64,000 bases of DNA from Flavobacterium sp. MedPE-SWcel. GTDB lineage: Bacteria > Bacteroidota > Bacteroidia > Flavobacteriales > Flavobacteriaceae. Made by a program: the position numbers and the translations under genes. This document shows, one piece after another, positions 15,214 through 23,861 of this stretch. How positions within the stretch are numbered: the first letter of the stretch is position 1; every line of letters begins with the position of its first letter. The notes beneath the pieces were generated by a model, which saw only the letters and a program-made list of their open reading frames with translations, had not been told where the DNA came from and did no database searches. The stretch lies in the NCBI GenBank assembly GCA_001874325.1, contig MPCW01000003.1:1-64000 (forward strand). Reading direction: 5' to 3'.

Positions 15214-16689
15214 TTATTTGATAACTAGTTTTTCAGTTCTTTCAGCACTAGCACCTGATATTTTAGCGATGTACATACCTTTTTGTAAAGCGCTTAGGTT
15301 CATAGTGTCACCGTTGTTTATTTCCTCAGCAGTGAAAACTACTTTACCAGTAAGATCCATAACAGTTACAGCTACAGTTTCTTCAGTAGAGAAGTTAAAT
15401 ACACCGTTTGAAGGGTTAGGGTAAACAGAGAAAGTTGAAGTTTCTAACTGGTTGTTAGATAATACACCGTTTGTTTTGAATGCATTTTGGTGTGATAATT
15501 CACCTCCGAAGTTTGAAACAATAGAACTAAATACAGTCACGTCGTTAGATATTACTTCTAGACCGTGAGTTGTAGAACCATATTGCCATCCATCGTTAAA
15601 AGAGTCATACATGTTTACAGTGAAACATTCTGCAGTACCTTCAGGAATTGATACTAGATGCATTTTAGTTGTGTTTGCATCTGGTCCACCACCACCCCAC
15701 TGGTCATCAGTACCAGCTTCGTAAGGTCCACCATTAGCAACTACATTACCATCAGCATCTTTAATATCCCAGCTTATTTCACCTGCGTAGTTATCAGTAT
15801 GTACAAGAACAGCAATGAAGTTGTTATCAGCTTGACCAGCAAGACCAATTTCTACACCATTAGTGTTAAGGCTACTTTCTGGTAGAGCTGGTGCTTCACC
15901 ATTTATTTGTGTTAATTGTACTGTATAATCTATAGAAGTATCAAGAGTTACATCCGTAAATTCAACAGATCCTGTAGCGTAAGCAGCAAGATTTCCTGAA
16001 AAATCCTGTGTAGCTACTACAGTTTCACCATCCATAAGTGAAACTTGAGCACTTGTTATTGCATTAGTACCATAATTTTTTATTTCTATCCCAAAGTCAG
16101 AAGCACCAGTTGCCTCACAAAGATTAACCTCTCCTTTGTATACTTTTCCGTGGTTTTCTAAACCAGTAAGAGCGTTACATTCAAGAATTTGAGGAAGTAT
16201 AGTAGCAGTAGTAGTATTACTCAAATTTGGCATGTTGTATGCTGTTCCATCAGAGCAAATTCTGTACATTGTAGGGAAACCACCAACTTGGTATGGTGTG
16301 TTTAATGATGCGTCATCAATAATTGGGTAAGGAGTGTTAGCTATCCAGTTACCCTGAGATGCAGCAGTTTCTCCATTTAAATCAGCCATAGTAGTACTTC
16401 CGTCACCTTCTATGAAAAGAATTACCATTTCATCAGAACCACCTGGTCCGTAAGAATAGTATAGGTCACTCATTACATGTTTTTCATGTAGTCCCCAACA
16501 TGGACCACACCATGTAGCAGAAACATCAATCATTACTGTTTTACCATCGTCTAGGTAACTTTGTAAGTTGTGCGATACACCATTAATATCAGTTAGTGTA
16601 AAGTCTGGAGCCATACTCCCCGCTGGTAATTGCGCTTGAGCAGTAAGCCCTGCTAGTGCAAGTAACCCTGTAAGTAGTGTTTTTTTCAT
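15214..16689 (-). CDS. Redoxin (TlpA-like) protein with T9SS sorting domain
   Basis: A 491-aa secreted protein with signal peptide ending LTAQAQ. Residues 22-175 are an AhpC/TlpA-type thioredoxin domain: APDFTLTDINGVSH, catalytic WCGPC with Cys61 and Cys64, and GGFPTMY with the cis-Pro. A CARDB-like beta domain and a further beta region follow. The last 80 residues are a T9SS type A sorting domain (FSVYPNPSNGVFNFS, GMYIAKISG, KLVIK). This is a redox enzyme exported to the cell surface, an unusual place for a CxxC protein. It is divergent from the TlpA gene at 17083. Confidence 0.88.
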   Translation of the reverse strand: MKKTLLTGLLALAGLTAQAQLPAGSMAPDFTLTDINGVSHNLQSYLDDGKTVMIDVSATWCGPCWGLHEKHVMSDLYYSYGPGGSDEMVILFIEGDGSTTMADLNGETAASQGNWIANTPYPIIDDASLNTPYQVGGFPTMYRICSDGTAYNMPNLSNTTTATILPQILECNALTGLENHGKVYKGEVNLCEATGASDFGIEIKNYGTNAITSAQVSLMDGETVVATQDFSGNLAAYATGSVEFTDVTLDTSIDYTVQLTQINGEAPALPESSLNTNGVEIGLAGQADNNFIAVLVHTDNYAGEISWDIKDADGNVVANGGPYEAGTDDQWGGGGPDANTTKMHLVSIPEGTAECFTVNMYDSFNDGWQYGSTTHGLEVISNDVTVFSSIVSNFGGELSHQNAFKTNGVLSNNQLETSTFSVYPNPSNGVFNFSTEETVAVTVMDLTGKVVFTAEEINNGDTMNLSALQKGMYIAKISGASAERTEKLVIK

Positions 16690-17082
16690 TTTTGTTTTCC
16701 TTTTGAAAATTAGTTTTGTTTTTTATAACGTTATCCTTTACAATTGTTTGATTTTTAACAAATAAATAAAGAGAACACGAAATTTTTTTCGAAAATATGT
16801 AAAAAAGACATACGGCCAAAATATATTTCAAACTTTTTACGATAAATTTTTCATTTCTTTAAAAAAAAAGATGTTTTGTTGACATATATAAAGGTTATTA
16901 CTGTTAAAACTTATGGTCTTCGTATTCTAATTAAAAAAAAATGCGGTATACTGTCAAAAAATTTTTAATATTGCCTTCCAAACCCTTTTTTCAGACTTTG
17001 GAATACTATTTGGTGTTAAAGTTATTATAAAGAGGTAACAAAACTAATTTTTCGAAAGAAACAAAAAACAAAACTAATTAAC
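16690..17082. promoter_or_regulatory. Divergent AT-rich regulatory region between redoxin and tlpA-like genes
   Basis: A 393-bp gene-free stretch, very AT-rich. The motif ACAAAACTAATT occurs three times: on the minus strand in 16705-16719, 15 nt before the redoxin start, and twice on the plus strand (17038-17049 and 17068-17079) before the tlpA-like start. TAATATTG near 16964 is a one-mismatch -7 box for the plus direction. No gene or stable hairpin was found. Confidence 0.5.
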
Positions 17083-17562
17083 ATGAGAAATTTATTATTA
17101 CTATTTCTGTTTATCACCTTCTCTGCCAATGCGCAAAAGGCAATGCCTAGTGTGACTATTAAGTCGGTTAAGAACAAGACTTATAATGTAAAGAACAGTT
17201 TTAAAGAAAAAGATAAACTATATGTGTTTACATTTTGGGCTACGTGGTGTGCACCATGTATTAGTGAACTAGATGCTATTAAAGAGCACTATGCTGACTG
17301 GACTAAAGAAATGAATATGGAAGTTATTGCAATTTCTATAGATGATACTCGTACTCAAAAAAGAGTAAAACCATTACTTAATGGTAAAAAATGGCCTTAC
17401 AAGGTATTATTAGATACTAATCAAGATCTTAAAAGAGCACTTTCTGTAGTTAACCCACCTTATACAGTTGTGGTAAAGAACAAAAAAGTTGTTTATGTAC
17501 ACAATGGATATAGCCAAGGAGCAGAAATAGAACTTTATAATAAATTGAAAGAGCTTAAATAA
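17083..17562 (+). CDS. TlpA-like periplasmic thioredoxin
   Basis: A 159-aa protein with a signal peptide (ends FSANAQ). It has one thioredoxin-like domain with FTFWATWCAPC (Cys56 and Cys59), MEVIAISIDDT and VVNPPYTVVV with the cis-Pro. This is the TlpA/ResA type, which usually reduces disulfides in the periplasm. The stop overlaps the ATG of the DUF6029 barrel gene by one base (TAATG), so the two proteins are made in a coupled way. That hints that the barrel protein is its partner or substrate, although the barrel has few cysteines (two near its C-terminus). Confidence 0.9.
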   Translation: MRNLLLLFLFITFSANAQKAMPSVTIKSVKNKTYNVKNSFKEKDKLYVFTFWATWCAPCISELDAIKEHYADWTKEMNMEVIAISIDDTRTQKRVKPLLNGKKWPYKVLLDTNQDLKRALSVVNPPYTVVVKNKKVVYVHNGYSQGAEIELYNKLKELK

Positions 17563-19253
17563 TGAAAAAATTACTTTTCTTACTGTTGCCATTAGCAACA
17601 GTGTCGCTCTATGCCCAAGAAGAAGAGGTAGAGGAGAAGGAACAAGTACGTGTATATGGTGGATTCGAGTCGAATGCACAATGGTATCTAAATGATAGTG
17701 GTAGAGGGATAGATCATCCTGAAAAGCCATTACGATCAAATAGTTACTTACAAGCTAATGCTCAATATAGTAACTTTTCAGCAGGTCTTCAAATTGAAGC
17801 TTATGAAGAAAATGCACTATTAAATTATAACCCAGGTTATGAAGGAGTAGATGTAGGTACATACTATTTTGATTATAAAACAGAAAAAATACAACTTACT
17901 GCTGGATACTTTTATGAGCAATTTGGTAGTGGTTTATTACTTAGGGCGTGGGAAGATCGTGCTTTAGGTATTAATACAGCATTGCGTGGTGGTAGAGTTA
18001 TTTATACACCAACATATAATGTAAAGCTTACAGCGCTATACGGACAACAACGTAGTGGATTTGACGTTTCTGAAGGGCAGATATTTGGTTTCGATTCAGA
18101 TTTTAATGTAAGTAGCTTACTTAAGTTTGAAGAGTCAGATCTTTCTTTTGGTGTTAGCTATGTAGGAAGATATGAGAAAGTAGATATTCCTGATCCTGTA
18201 TTTGATGAGCTTACTAATGCTTTTGCGGGTAAGGTAAACTTTATACATAACTCATTCTACGTTTCGGCAGAGTATGACTACAAACAAAAAGATGCAGTAT
18301 TAGATGTTCAAAATCGTATTAATAACGATTTTGTAAAAGCAGGTAATGCTATTCTTTTAAACTTTGGTTATACAGGTAACGGTTTAGGTATAGATGCTAC
18401 AGTAAGAAGAATAGAAAACATGAGCTTTCTATCAGAAAGAGAGCCTACTTTTGTAGATGCTAACTCGTCAAGTTTAAACTTTAATGATAAGGTATTAAAC
18501 TTTACGCCAGCATTAACAAAGCAGCATCACTCTAACCTTGCTAATATTTATGTATACCAAGCACAAGGTAAAGTAGACTTTATTGGAGAACCTATAATGA
18601 AAGCAGGTGAAACAGGAGGTCAAATAGATATCTTTTATGAAATTCCAAAAGAAAGTGCTCTAGGAGGTAAGTATGGTACTAAAATAGGACTTAATGCTTC
18701 TAGTTGGTACAATCTTCCGGGTAATTATAGATTTGCGCCAGCAGATTATGATACAGACCTTTTTGGTGTAGGAGAGAAGTATTTCTCTGATTACAATGTT
18801 GAAATCAAGAAAAGAGTATCAGAAACACTTATTACAAACTTTTACTATATAAACCAATACTACAATACACAATGGATACAGGGTGGAGAGATTGTAAAAT
18901 CAAACATTGTAACAGGAGAAGCTGTTTATAATTTTGATACTACAAAATCGATACGTGTTGAAGCTGAACATATGTGGGCAGATGCTGACAGAAAAAACTG
19001 GGCTGGTGGTACAGTAGAGCTTAACCTTAACGATAAATATTCTTTTTATGTATGGGATATTTACAACTATGGTAATGATGACAGCAGTATGCAAACACAC
19101 TACTACAATGTGGGTGGTGCTTACCGTCACGGAGCAATGCGTGTAGGTGTAAACTACGGTAGACAACGTGGAGGTCTTGTTTGTGTAGGAGGTGTATGCC
19201 GATTTGTACCAGAGAGTACAGGATTTAGTCTGTCATTAAGTACAGCATTTTAA
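17562..19253 (+). CDS. DUF6029-type outer-membrane beta-barrel protein
   Basis: A 563-aa protein with signal peptide ending SLYAQ. Amphipathic beta strands run throughout, and the C-terminus ends in GFSLSLSTAF, with a terminal Phe as in outer-membrane barrels. The opening RVYGGFESNAQWYLND and the LRAWEDRALGINTALRGGRV block match DUF6029 proteins, whose function is undescribed. A cysteine pair in GGLVCVGGVCRF near the end could form a disulfide. It is translationally coupled to the TlpA-like gene and followed by a strong terminator. Confidence 0.85.
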   Translation: MKKLLFLLLPLATVSLYAQEEEVEEKEQVRVYGGFESNAQWYLNDSGRGIDHPEKPLRSNSYLQANAQYSNFSAGLQIEAYEENALLNYNPGYEGVDVGTYYFDYKTEKIQLTAGYFYEQFGSGLLLRAWEDRALGINTALRGGRVIYTPTYNVKLTALYGQQRSGFDVSEGQIFGFDSDFNVSSLLKFEESDLSFGVSYVGRYEKVDIPDPVFDELTNAFAGKVNFIHNSFYVSAEYDYKQKDAVLDVQNRINNDFVKAGNAILLNFGYTGNGLGIDATVRRIENMSFLSEREPTFVDANSSSLNFNDKVLNFTPALTKQHHSNLANIYVYQAQGKVDFIGEPIMKAGETGGQIDIFYEIPKESALGGKYGTKIGLNASSWYNLPGNYRFAPADYDTDLFGVGEKYFSDYNVEIKKRVSETLITNFYYINQYYNTQWIQGGEIVKSNIVTGEAVYNFDTTKSIRVEAEHMWADADRKNWAGGTVELNLNDKYSFYVWDIYNYGNDDSSMQTHYYNVGGAYRHGAMRVGVNYGRQRGGLVCVGGVCRFVPESTGFSLSLSTAF

Positions 19254-19292
19254 GATAGGAACTAACCATTCATTCAACCAAATATTTTACGG

Positions 19293-19330
19293 AGCCCCTG
19301 ATGTTGTAAAGCATCAGGGGCTTTACTTTT
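19293..19330 (+). terminator. Rho-independent terminator
   Basis: Arms AGCCCCTGATG/CATCAGGGGCT with an 8-nt loop, then a T-rich stretch. It closes the tlpA-like-DUF6029 operon. Confidence 0.88.
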
Positions 19331-19398
19331 TGTTAGTATTAGTTATGGTTATTGTTTTAGAAGAAATCAATATTTTTATTATCAAAAATCAAGAATAG

Positions 19399-20373
19399 AT
19401 GAATTCAGTTATTAAATGGGGTATTATAGGATGTGGTAATGTAACAGAGCGTAAAAGCGGCCCTGCTTATACTAAAACAGATGACTTTAAACTTCAGGCA
19501 GTAATGCGTCGTGATATTGATAAAGCAGCAGATTATGCTAGAAGGCATAATGTACCCACATACTATAACGATGCCGATGATTTGATAAATGATCCTGAGG
19601 TTGATGCAGTCTATATAGCCACTCCACCAGATAGCCATCTGCATTATGCACTTAAAGTTGCAAAGGCAGGAAAGCCATGTTGTGTAGAAAAACCAATGGC
19701 ACTTAATCATGAACAATGTGTTATAATGAATAAGGCTTTTGAGGAAAAGAATCTTCCGTTATTTGTAGCTTATTACCGTCGTTCATTACCACGATTTAAA
19801 CAAATAAGAGAATGGCTTAATAATGGACTTATAGGAGAACCACGACAGATAAGATGGCTGCTTACTAGAACACCATCTCCTGTGGATATTGCAAAAAGAT
19901 ACAACTGGAGAACGGATGCTAAAATTGCCGTAGGTGGTTATTTTGATGACTTAGCGAGTCATGGTCTCGATTTTTTTATTCAGATGTTAGGTAACATAAC
20001 TACTGCACAGGGTATAGCGGTTAATCAACAGGGGGTGTATACTGCAAAAGATGCTATTACAGCTTGCTGGTTGCACGATAGTGGAGTTACAGGTACTGCA
20101 ACGTTTAATTTTGGTGTTGCTGTTAGAGAAGACGTAGTCGAGCTATATGGTAGTGAAGGTAAAATAGTGTTTTCGGTTTTTGGAGAAACCCCAATTAAAC
20201 TAATTACTAATGATAGTACTGAAGAAGTGTTTATAGAAAACCCTGAAAATATACAACTGTATCATGTGGGGTCTATGCGCGAACACCTTTTGGGTAATAT
20301 GCAGCATCCTTCTACAGGAAGTACAGGTGCGCATACATCGTGGGTTTTAGATAAAATTTTAGGAACGCTATAG
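19399..20373 (+). CDS. Gfo/Idh/MocA-family oxidoreductase
   Basis: A 324-aa dehydrogenase. The N-terminal Rossmann fold has WGIIGCGNVTERKSGPAY, then VDAVYIATPPDSHLHYALK and the signature EKPMALN, with the conserved Lys that contacts substrate and NAD(P). The C-terminal half is the GFO/IDH/MocA alpha/beta domain with DDLASHGLDFF. These enzymes oxidise or reduce sugars and inositols. The substrate cannot be told. It is a single gene with its own bidirectional terminator. Confidence 0.92.
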   Translation: MNSVIKWGIIGCGNVTERKSGPAYTKTDDFKLQAVMRRDIDKAADYARRHNVPTYYNDADDLINDPEVDAVYIATPPDSHLHYALKVAKAGKPCCVEKPMALNHEQCVIMNKAFEEKNLPLFVAYYRRSLPRFKQIREWLNNGLIGEPRQIRWLLTRTPSPVDIAKRYNWRTDAKIAVGGYFDDLASHGLDFFIQMLGNITTAQGIAVNQQGVYTAKDAITACWLHDSGVTGTATFNFGVAVREDVVELYGSEGKIVFSVFGETPIKLITNDSTEEVFIENPENIQLYHVGSMREHLLGNMQHPSTGSTGAHTSWVLDKILGTL

Positions 20374-20380
20374 TATAAAT

Positions 20381-20407
20381 AAAAAAGCTGCCATTGGCAG
20401 CTTTTTT
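20381..20407. terminator. Bidirectional terminator
   Basis: Stem AAAAAAGCTGCC/GGCAGCTTTTTT with a 3-nt loop, between the convergent oxidoreductase and hpf genes. Confidence 0.9.
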
Positions 20408-20429
20408 GTAAAAATCGAAAAGTTGATTT

Positions 20430-20744
20430 TTAGTATGCATTTATTTTACCAAAAGTGCTTTCTAATGCACTTTTAATTTTGTTTGTTGCCTCTACAATAG
20501 CTTTCTCTATAGTGTCAGCTTGACTTGCTACACCTACTGGTTTAAGTCCTGCTGCTCTTGCTTCGATAGTACATTTTTTATCATTTCCACCACCTTTAGT
20601 GCTGTTCTCGTCGCTCAAGTGTACTTCTAGACGTGTTATTCTATCTTCATACTTTTTTAAAGAGTTTTGTAATTGCTCTGTAAAGTATTCTTCTAGTCTT
20701 TGGTGTCCTTCAATATTTTTATCAGTATTAATTTGTATTAACAT
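20430..20744 (-). CDS. hpf: Ribosome hibernation-promoting factor (HPF/RaiA family)
   Basis: A 104-aa protein of the short HPF/YfiA type. It has a beta-alpha-beta-beta-beta-alpha pattern with LEEYFTEQLQNSLKKYEDRITRLEVHLSDENS and the closing helix ATNKIKSALESTFGK. It binds the 30S subunit during slow growth, blocks the mRNA/tRNA channel and promotes inactive ribosomes. It lacks the C-terminal dimerisation domain of long HPF. A TATATTTG promoter box precedes it. The gene is monocistronic and convergent with the oxidoreductase gene. Confidence 0.93.
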   Translation of the reverse strand: MLIQINTDKNIEGHQRLEEYFTEQLQNSLKKYEDRITRLEVHLSDENSTKGGGNDKKCTIEARAAGLKPVGVASQADTIEKAIVEATNKIKSALESTFGKINAY

Positions 20745-20771
20745 AGTCTATATTTCTTTTAGTTATTTACA

Positions 20772-20779
20772 CAAATATA
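20772..20779 (-). promoter_or_regulatory. -7 promoter box for hpf
   Basis: The minus strand reads TATATTTG, an exact TAnnTTTG match, 27 nt before the hpf ATG. Confidence 0.55.
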
Positions 20780-20924
20780 ACGACAAAAAGTTAAGTATGT
20801 TATGATAAAGATCATAGTTAACGCAACATTAGGTGTTTTATTTAATAAGAGTTAAAAAGATTAATGCTAACAATAAAGTATAAGTAAACTTTTGCATCTT
20901 TGTAATACAAATTGTTATACCACT

Positions 20925-21650
20925 ATGCGGCTATTATTTTTATTTACACTTAGTTTTATTATTAGTACTTCGTTTGCTCAAGATTTAAAATCAAACGAGT
21001 TAGAACAGGTGCAAAAAGATAGTGTGACTACTGTAGTTTATTCTAAATATAGAGAAGATCAGTTTTATGCTTCAGTTAGCTATGTGTTAATGCAGGGTAA
21101 ACCTAGTGGTTATTCGCAAAATTCTTTTTCTACAGGGTTGAGTGTTGGTTTTTTAAGAGATATGCCTATTAATAAGAATAGAACCTATGCCATAGCAGCA
21201 GGTTTGGGCTATTCTTATTATAATATAAAACATAACCTAAAAGTTAGTGAAAATGCAGGAACTAAAATTTATGAGCAAGTAAGTACGCTTGATTTTGATA
21301 AGAACAAGCTAGTACTTCACTATTTAGAATTGCCTATAGAATTTCGTTGGCGTAACTCAACTGCTGAAAGTCATAAATTCTGGAGAATTTATACAGGTTT
21401 TAAGGTGAGCTATCTTTTAAGGAATAAGGCACAGTTTTATGCTTTAGATGGCGCAGATATTAGAGTAACTAATAACAGAGGGCTTAATAAGCTTGTTTAC
21501 GGCGCGTATGTTGCAGCGGGGTGGAATACTTGGAACTTGTATGTTTATTATGGCTTAACGCCGATATATGAAAAGGAGGCACGATTGAGTGGGGGACAAG
21601 AAATAAACCTTAATGCTGTAAACTTCGGTGTAATGTTTTATATACTGTAA
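20925..21650 (+). CDS. Outer-membrane beta-barrel protein (PorT/OMP_b-brl_2-like)
   Basis: A 241-aa protein from the ATG at 20925 (MRLLFLFTL..SFAQ signal peptide); a longer frame would start at an unsupported upstream codon. The body consists of amphipathic strands, such as FYASVSYVLMQG, GLGYSYYNIKH and AYVAAGWNTWNLYVYYG, and it ends VNFGVMFYIL. This resembles the small PorT-like outer-membrane barrels. Whether it is the T9SS component PorT itself cannot be decided. Its TAA directly abuts the stop of the convergent gene with no terminator between. Confidence 0.78.
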   Translation: MRLLFLFTLSFIISTSFAQDLKSNELEQVQKDSVTTVVYSKYREDQFYASVSYVLMQGKPSGYSQNSFSTGLSVGFLRDMPINKNRTYAIAAGLGYSYYNIKHNLKVSENAGTKIYEQVSTLDFDKNKLVLHYLELPIEFRWRNSTAESHKFWRIYTGFKVSYLLRNKAQFYALDGADIRVTNNRGLNKLVYGAYVAAGWNTWNLYVYYGLTPIYEKEARLSGGQEINLNAVNFGVMFYIL

Positions 21651-22268
21651 TTACAATACAGGTACAAGCCAAATAAACCATAATGCCACTTGAGGTACTA
21701 TTCCTGCTATAGCGCCTAAAAATATACTGTTAGTGGTATGCTCTTTTGCTTGTAGTCGTGATGAGGCTACAAAGCCTGAACTTAAAATTAAAAAAGAGAT
21801 TAAGTATAAAAAAGGAGTATGGTAATAAGTAGATATGCTTATTACAAAAAGTGTTAATGATGATACTCCCATTACATGCAGGCTTATTTTTTGCCTTAAT
21901 AGTAGCATAATTAATACAAAAGCAATACTTATAAGACTCCCTAAGAAATAGTAATACAGCTCTGGAACTACAAATGTAGAGAAGCTATGTTTTATTAGTA
22001 TTAAAAGTAATACAGCATAAATTGCTAAAGGAAATCTTCGTTCTTTTCTGTCTAATAGCATTTTGGTACGAATAAGTCCTAACGAACGCAATAAGTAGAA
22101 TAGTGATATGGGTAATAGTGTTGTTAGTATAAGTACTTGCAAAAACACAAGGTATATTTCGTGTTTATGAAAGTAATTCATGGTAACTAAAAAGTAGAAA
22201 AGTGTAGCATATACAGGTATAAGCAACGGGTTGAAAGCATATGAGAAAAGAAGTGATAGTCTCTTCAT
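21651..22268 (-). CDS. PAP2-like integral membrane protein
   Basis: A 205-aa protein with about six hydrophobic helices. It contains degenerate marks of the PAP2 phosphatase family in the right order: K-x-RRFP (for KxxxxxxRP), SLHVMG (for PSGH) and SSRLQAKEHTTNSIFLG (for SRxxxxxHxxxDxxxG). The Asp near the end is replaced by Ser/Asn, so activity is uncertain. It begins 3 nt after rpoN and is probably in that operon. A lipid-phosphate phosphatase relative is the best guess. Confidence 0.6.
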   Translation of the reverse strand: MKRLSLLFSYAFNPLLIPVYATLFYFLVTMNYFHKHEIYLVFLQVLILTTLLPISLFYLLRSLGLIRTKMLLDRKERRFPLAIYAVLLLILIKHSFSTFVVPELYYYFLGSLISIAFVLIMLLLRQKISLHVMGVSSLTLFVISISTYYHTPFLYLISFLILSSGFVASSRLQAKEHTTNSIFLGAIAGIVPQVALWFIWLVPVL

Positions 22269-22271
22269 GTA

Positions 22272-23735
22272 TTATATTTTCTTTCGCATCCTTGCTACAG
22301 GTATATCTAGTTGTTCTCTATATTTTGCAATTGTACGTCGTGCTATAGGGTACCCTTTACTTTTCAGCATTTCGGCAAGTTTGTCATCTGGTAGAGGTTT
22401 CTTTTTGTCCTCTTCTTCAATAACAAGTCGAAGTATTTTTTTAATCTCTATTGTAGAAACATCTTCTCCTTGGTCATTTTTCATGGCTTCAGAGAAAAAC
22501 TCTTTTATAAGTTTTGTACCATAAGGAGTGTCTACATATTTACTATTTGCTACACGCGATACTGTAGAGATATCAAGCCCAACCAAGTCGGCAATATCTT
22601 TAAGTATCATAGGTTTTAACTTTGCTTCATCACCATCTAAAAAGTATTCTTTCTGGTAATGCATTATAGCATTCATGGTAACAAACAATGTTTCTTGTCG
22701 TTGCCTTATAGCATCTATAAACCATTTAGCAGAGTCTAGTTTTTGTTTTATAAACTGTACAGCATCTTTTTGAGCATTCGATTTTTGTCTCGAATTTTTA
22801 TAGCCTTGCAACATTTCCTGATAGTCTTTAGAGACGTGTAGTTCAGGAGCATTTCTACCATTAAGTGAAAGTTCAAGTTCTCCCTCTCTAATTTTTATAG
22901 CAAAGTCAGGTACAACATGTTCTACCGTTTTATTGCTGTTTGCATAAGCACCACCCGGTTTAGGGTTTAGCTTTTCTATTTCGTCAATAGCTTTTCTAAG
23001 CTGATCTTCGGTAGCGTCATATTTTTGGAGCAGTTTGCTGTAATGCTTTTTAGTAAAAGCATCAAACTGGTTTTCTAATATGTCTATGGCAAAATCTATA
23101 GGGGCTGTAGGAGTTCTGTGTTTTAATTGTAGTAATAAACATTCTTGTAAATCGCGTGCGCCTACACCAGCAGGTTCTAATTGATGGATTATATGCAGTA
23201 TGTTTTCTACAGTTTGCTCATCGGTATAAATACCTTGAGTAAAGGCCATGTCATCTACAATGTCAGGGACACTTCTACGAATGTAACCCATGTCGTCTAT
23301 ACTACCCACAAGAAACTCGGCAATATCTCTTTCGTTCTCACTAAGTATAAACGTGTTTAGTTGTTCAATTAAGCTTTGATGAAAACTAACCTGTGCTGCA
23401 TGAGGCATTGTTCTCTCTTCATCGTCATCACTATAATTGTTGGCTTGTAGTTTATAGTTGGGTATCTCGTCATCGCTAAGATACTCGTCTATATTTATCT
23501 CGTCAGCCTCTATTCTTTCATTGTCTTGATCGTCGTAGTCGTCAAACTCGTCTTTATCAAATTCATCAGTTTCATACTCGTCTTCTTTTCCGTTTTCAAG
23601 CGCAGGATTTTCTACCATTTCCTCCTTTAGTCGTTGTTCAAAAGCCTGCGTAGGCAATTGTATCAACTTCATCAGCTGTATTTGCTGTGGAGATAGTTTT
23701 TGAGATAGTTTTAATTGTAAATTCTGCTTTAACAT
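22272..23735 (-). CDS. rpoN: RNA polymerase sigma-54 factor
   Basis: A 487-aa sigma-54. Region I is Gln/Leu-rich (LKLSQKLSPQQIQLMKLIQL). An acidic region II follows (EYETDEFDKDEFDDYDD), then the core-binding domain and the HTH. The RpoN box is present as ARRTIAKYREQLDIP. The ATG at 23735 (MLKQNLQ) is the natural start; the longer frame adds 12 unlikely residues. The factor recognises -24/-12 promoters and needs an AAA+ activator, none of which is encoded in this window. It follows asnS, separated by a long hairpin. Confidence 0.95.
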   Translation of the reverse strand: MLKQNLQLKLSQKLSPQQIQLMKLIQLPTQAFEQRLKEEMVENPALENGKEDEYETDEFDKDEFDDYDDQDNERIEADEINIDEYLSDDEIPNYKLQANNYSDDDEERTMPHAAQVSFHQSLIEQLNTFILSENERDIAEFLVGSIDDMGYIRRSVPDIVDDMAFTQGIYTDEQTVENILHIIHQLEPAGVGARDLQECLLLQLKHRTPTAPIDFAIDILENQFDAFTKKHYSKLLQKYDATEDQLRKAIDEIEKLNPKPGGAYANSNKTVEHVVPDFAIKIREGELELSLNGRNAPELHVSKDYQEMLQGYKNSRQKSNAQKDAVQFIKQKLDSAKWFIDAIRQRQETLFVTMNAIMHYQKEYFLDGDEAKLKPMILKDIADLVGLDISTVSRVANSKYVDTPYGTKLIKEFFSEAMKNDQGEDVSTIEIKKILRLVIEEEDKKKPLPDDKLAEMLKSKGYPIARRTIAKYREQLDIPVARMRKKI

Positions 23736-23770
23736 ATATAATTCGAGTAATATTCTTGTATAAAAATACA

Positions 23771-23839
23771 AAAAACAGGTATTACATCCCTACGCTTTTT
23801 AGATAAAATTATGACGTATTGGGCGTAATACCTGTTTTT
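23771..23839 (-). terminator. Long rod-like hairpin between asnS and rpoN
   Basis: Perfect 15-bp arms AAAAACAGGTATTAC and GTAATACCTGTTTTT at 23771-23785 and 23825-23839, with further CCC/GGG and TACG/CGTA pairing inside and a 20-nt apical loop. It ends in a T tract on the minus strand, so it can terminate asnS. The stem is much longer than the other terminators here. Confidence 0.65.
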
Positions 23840-23861
23840 GAGGTATGTATGTTTTAATTTT

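Noticed and set aside
23771..23839. Riboswitch ahead of rpoN
   Set aside because: The hairpin is a simple rod with no recognisable ligand-binding core, so I list it as a hairpin/terminator only.
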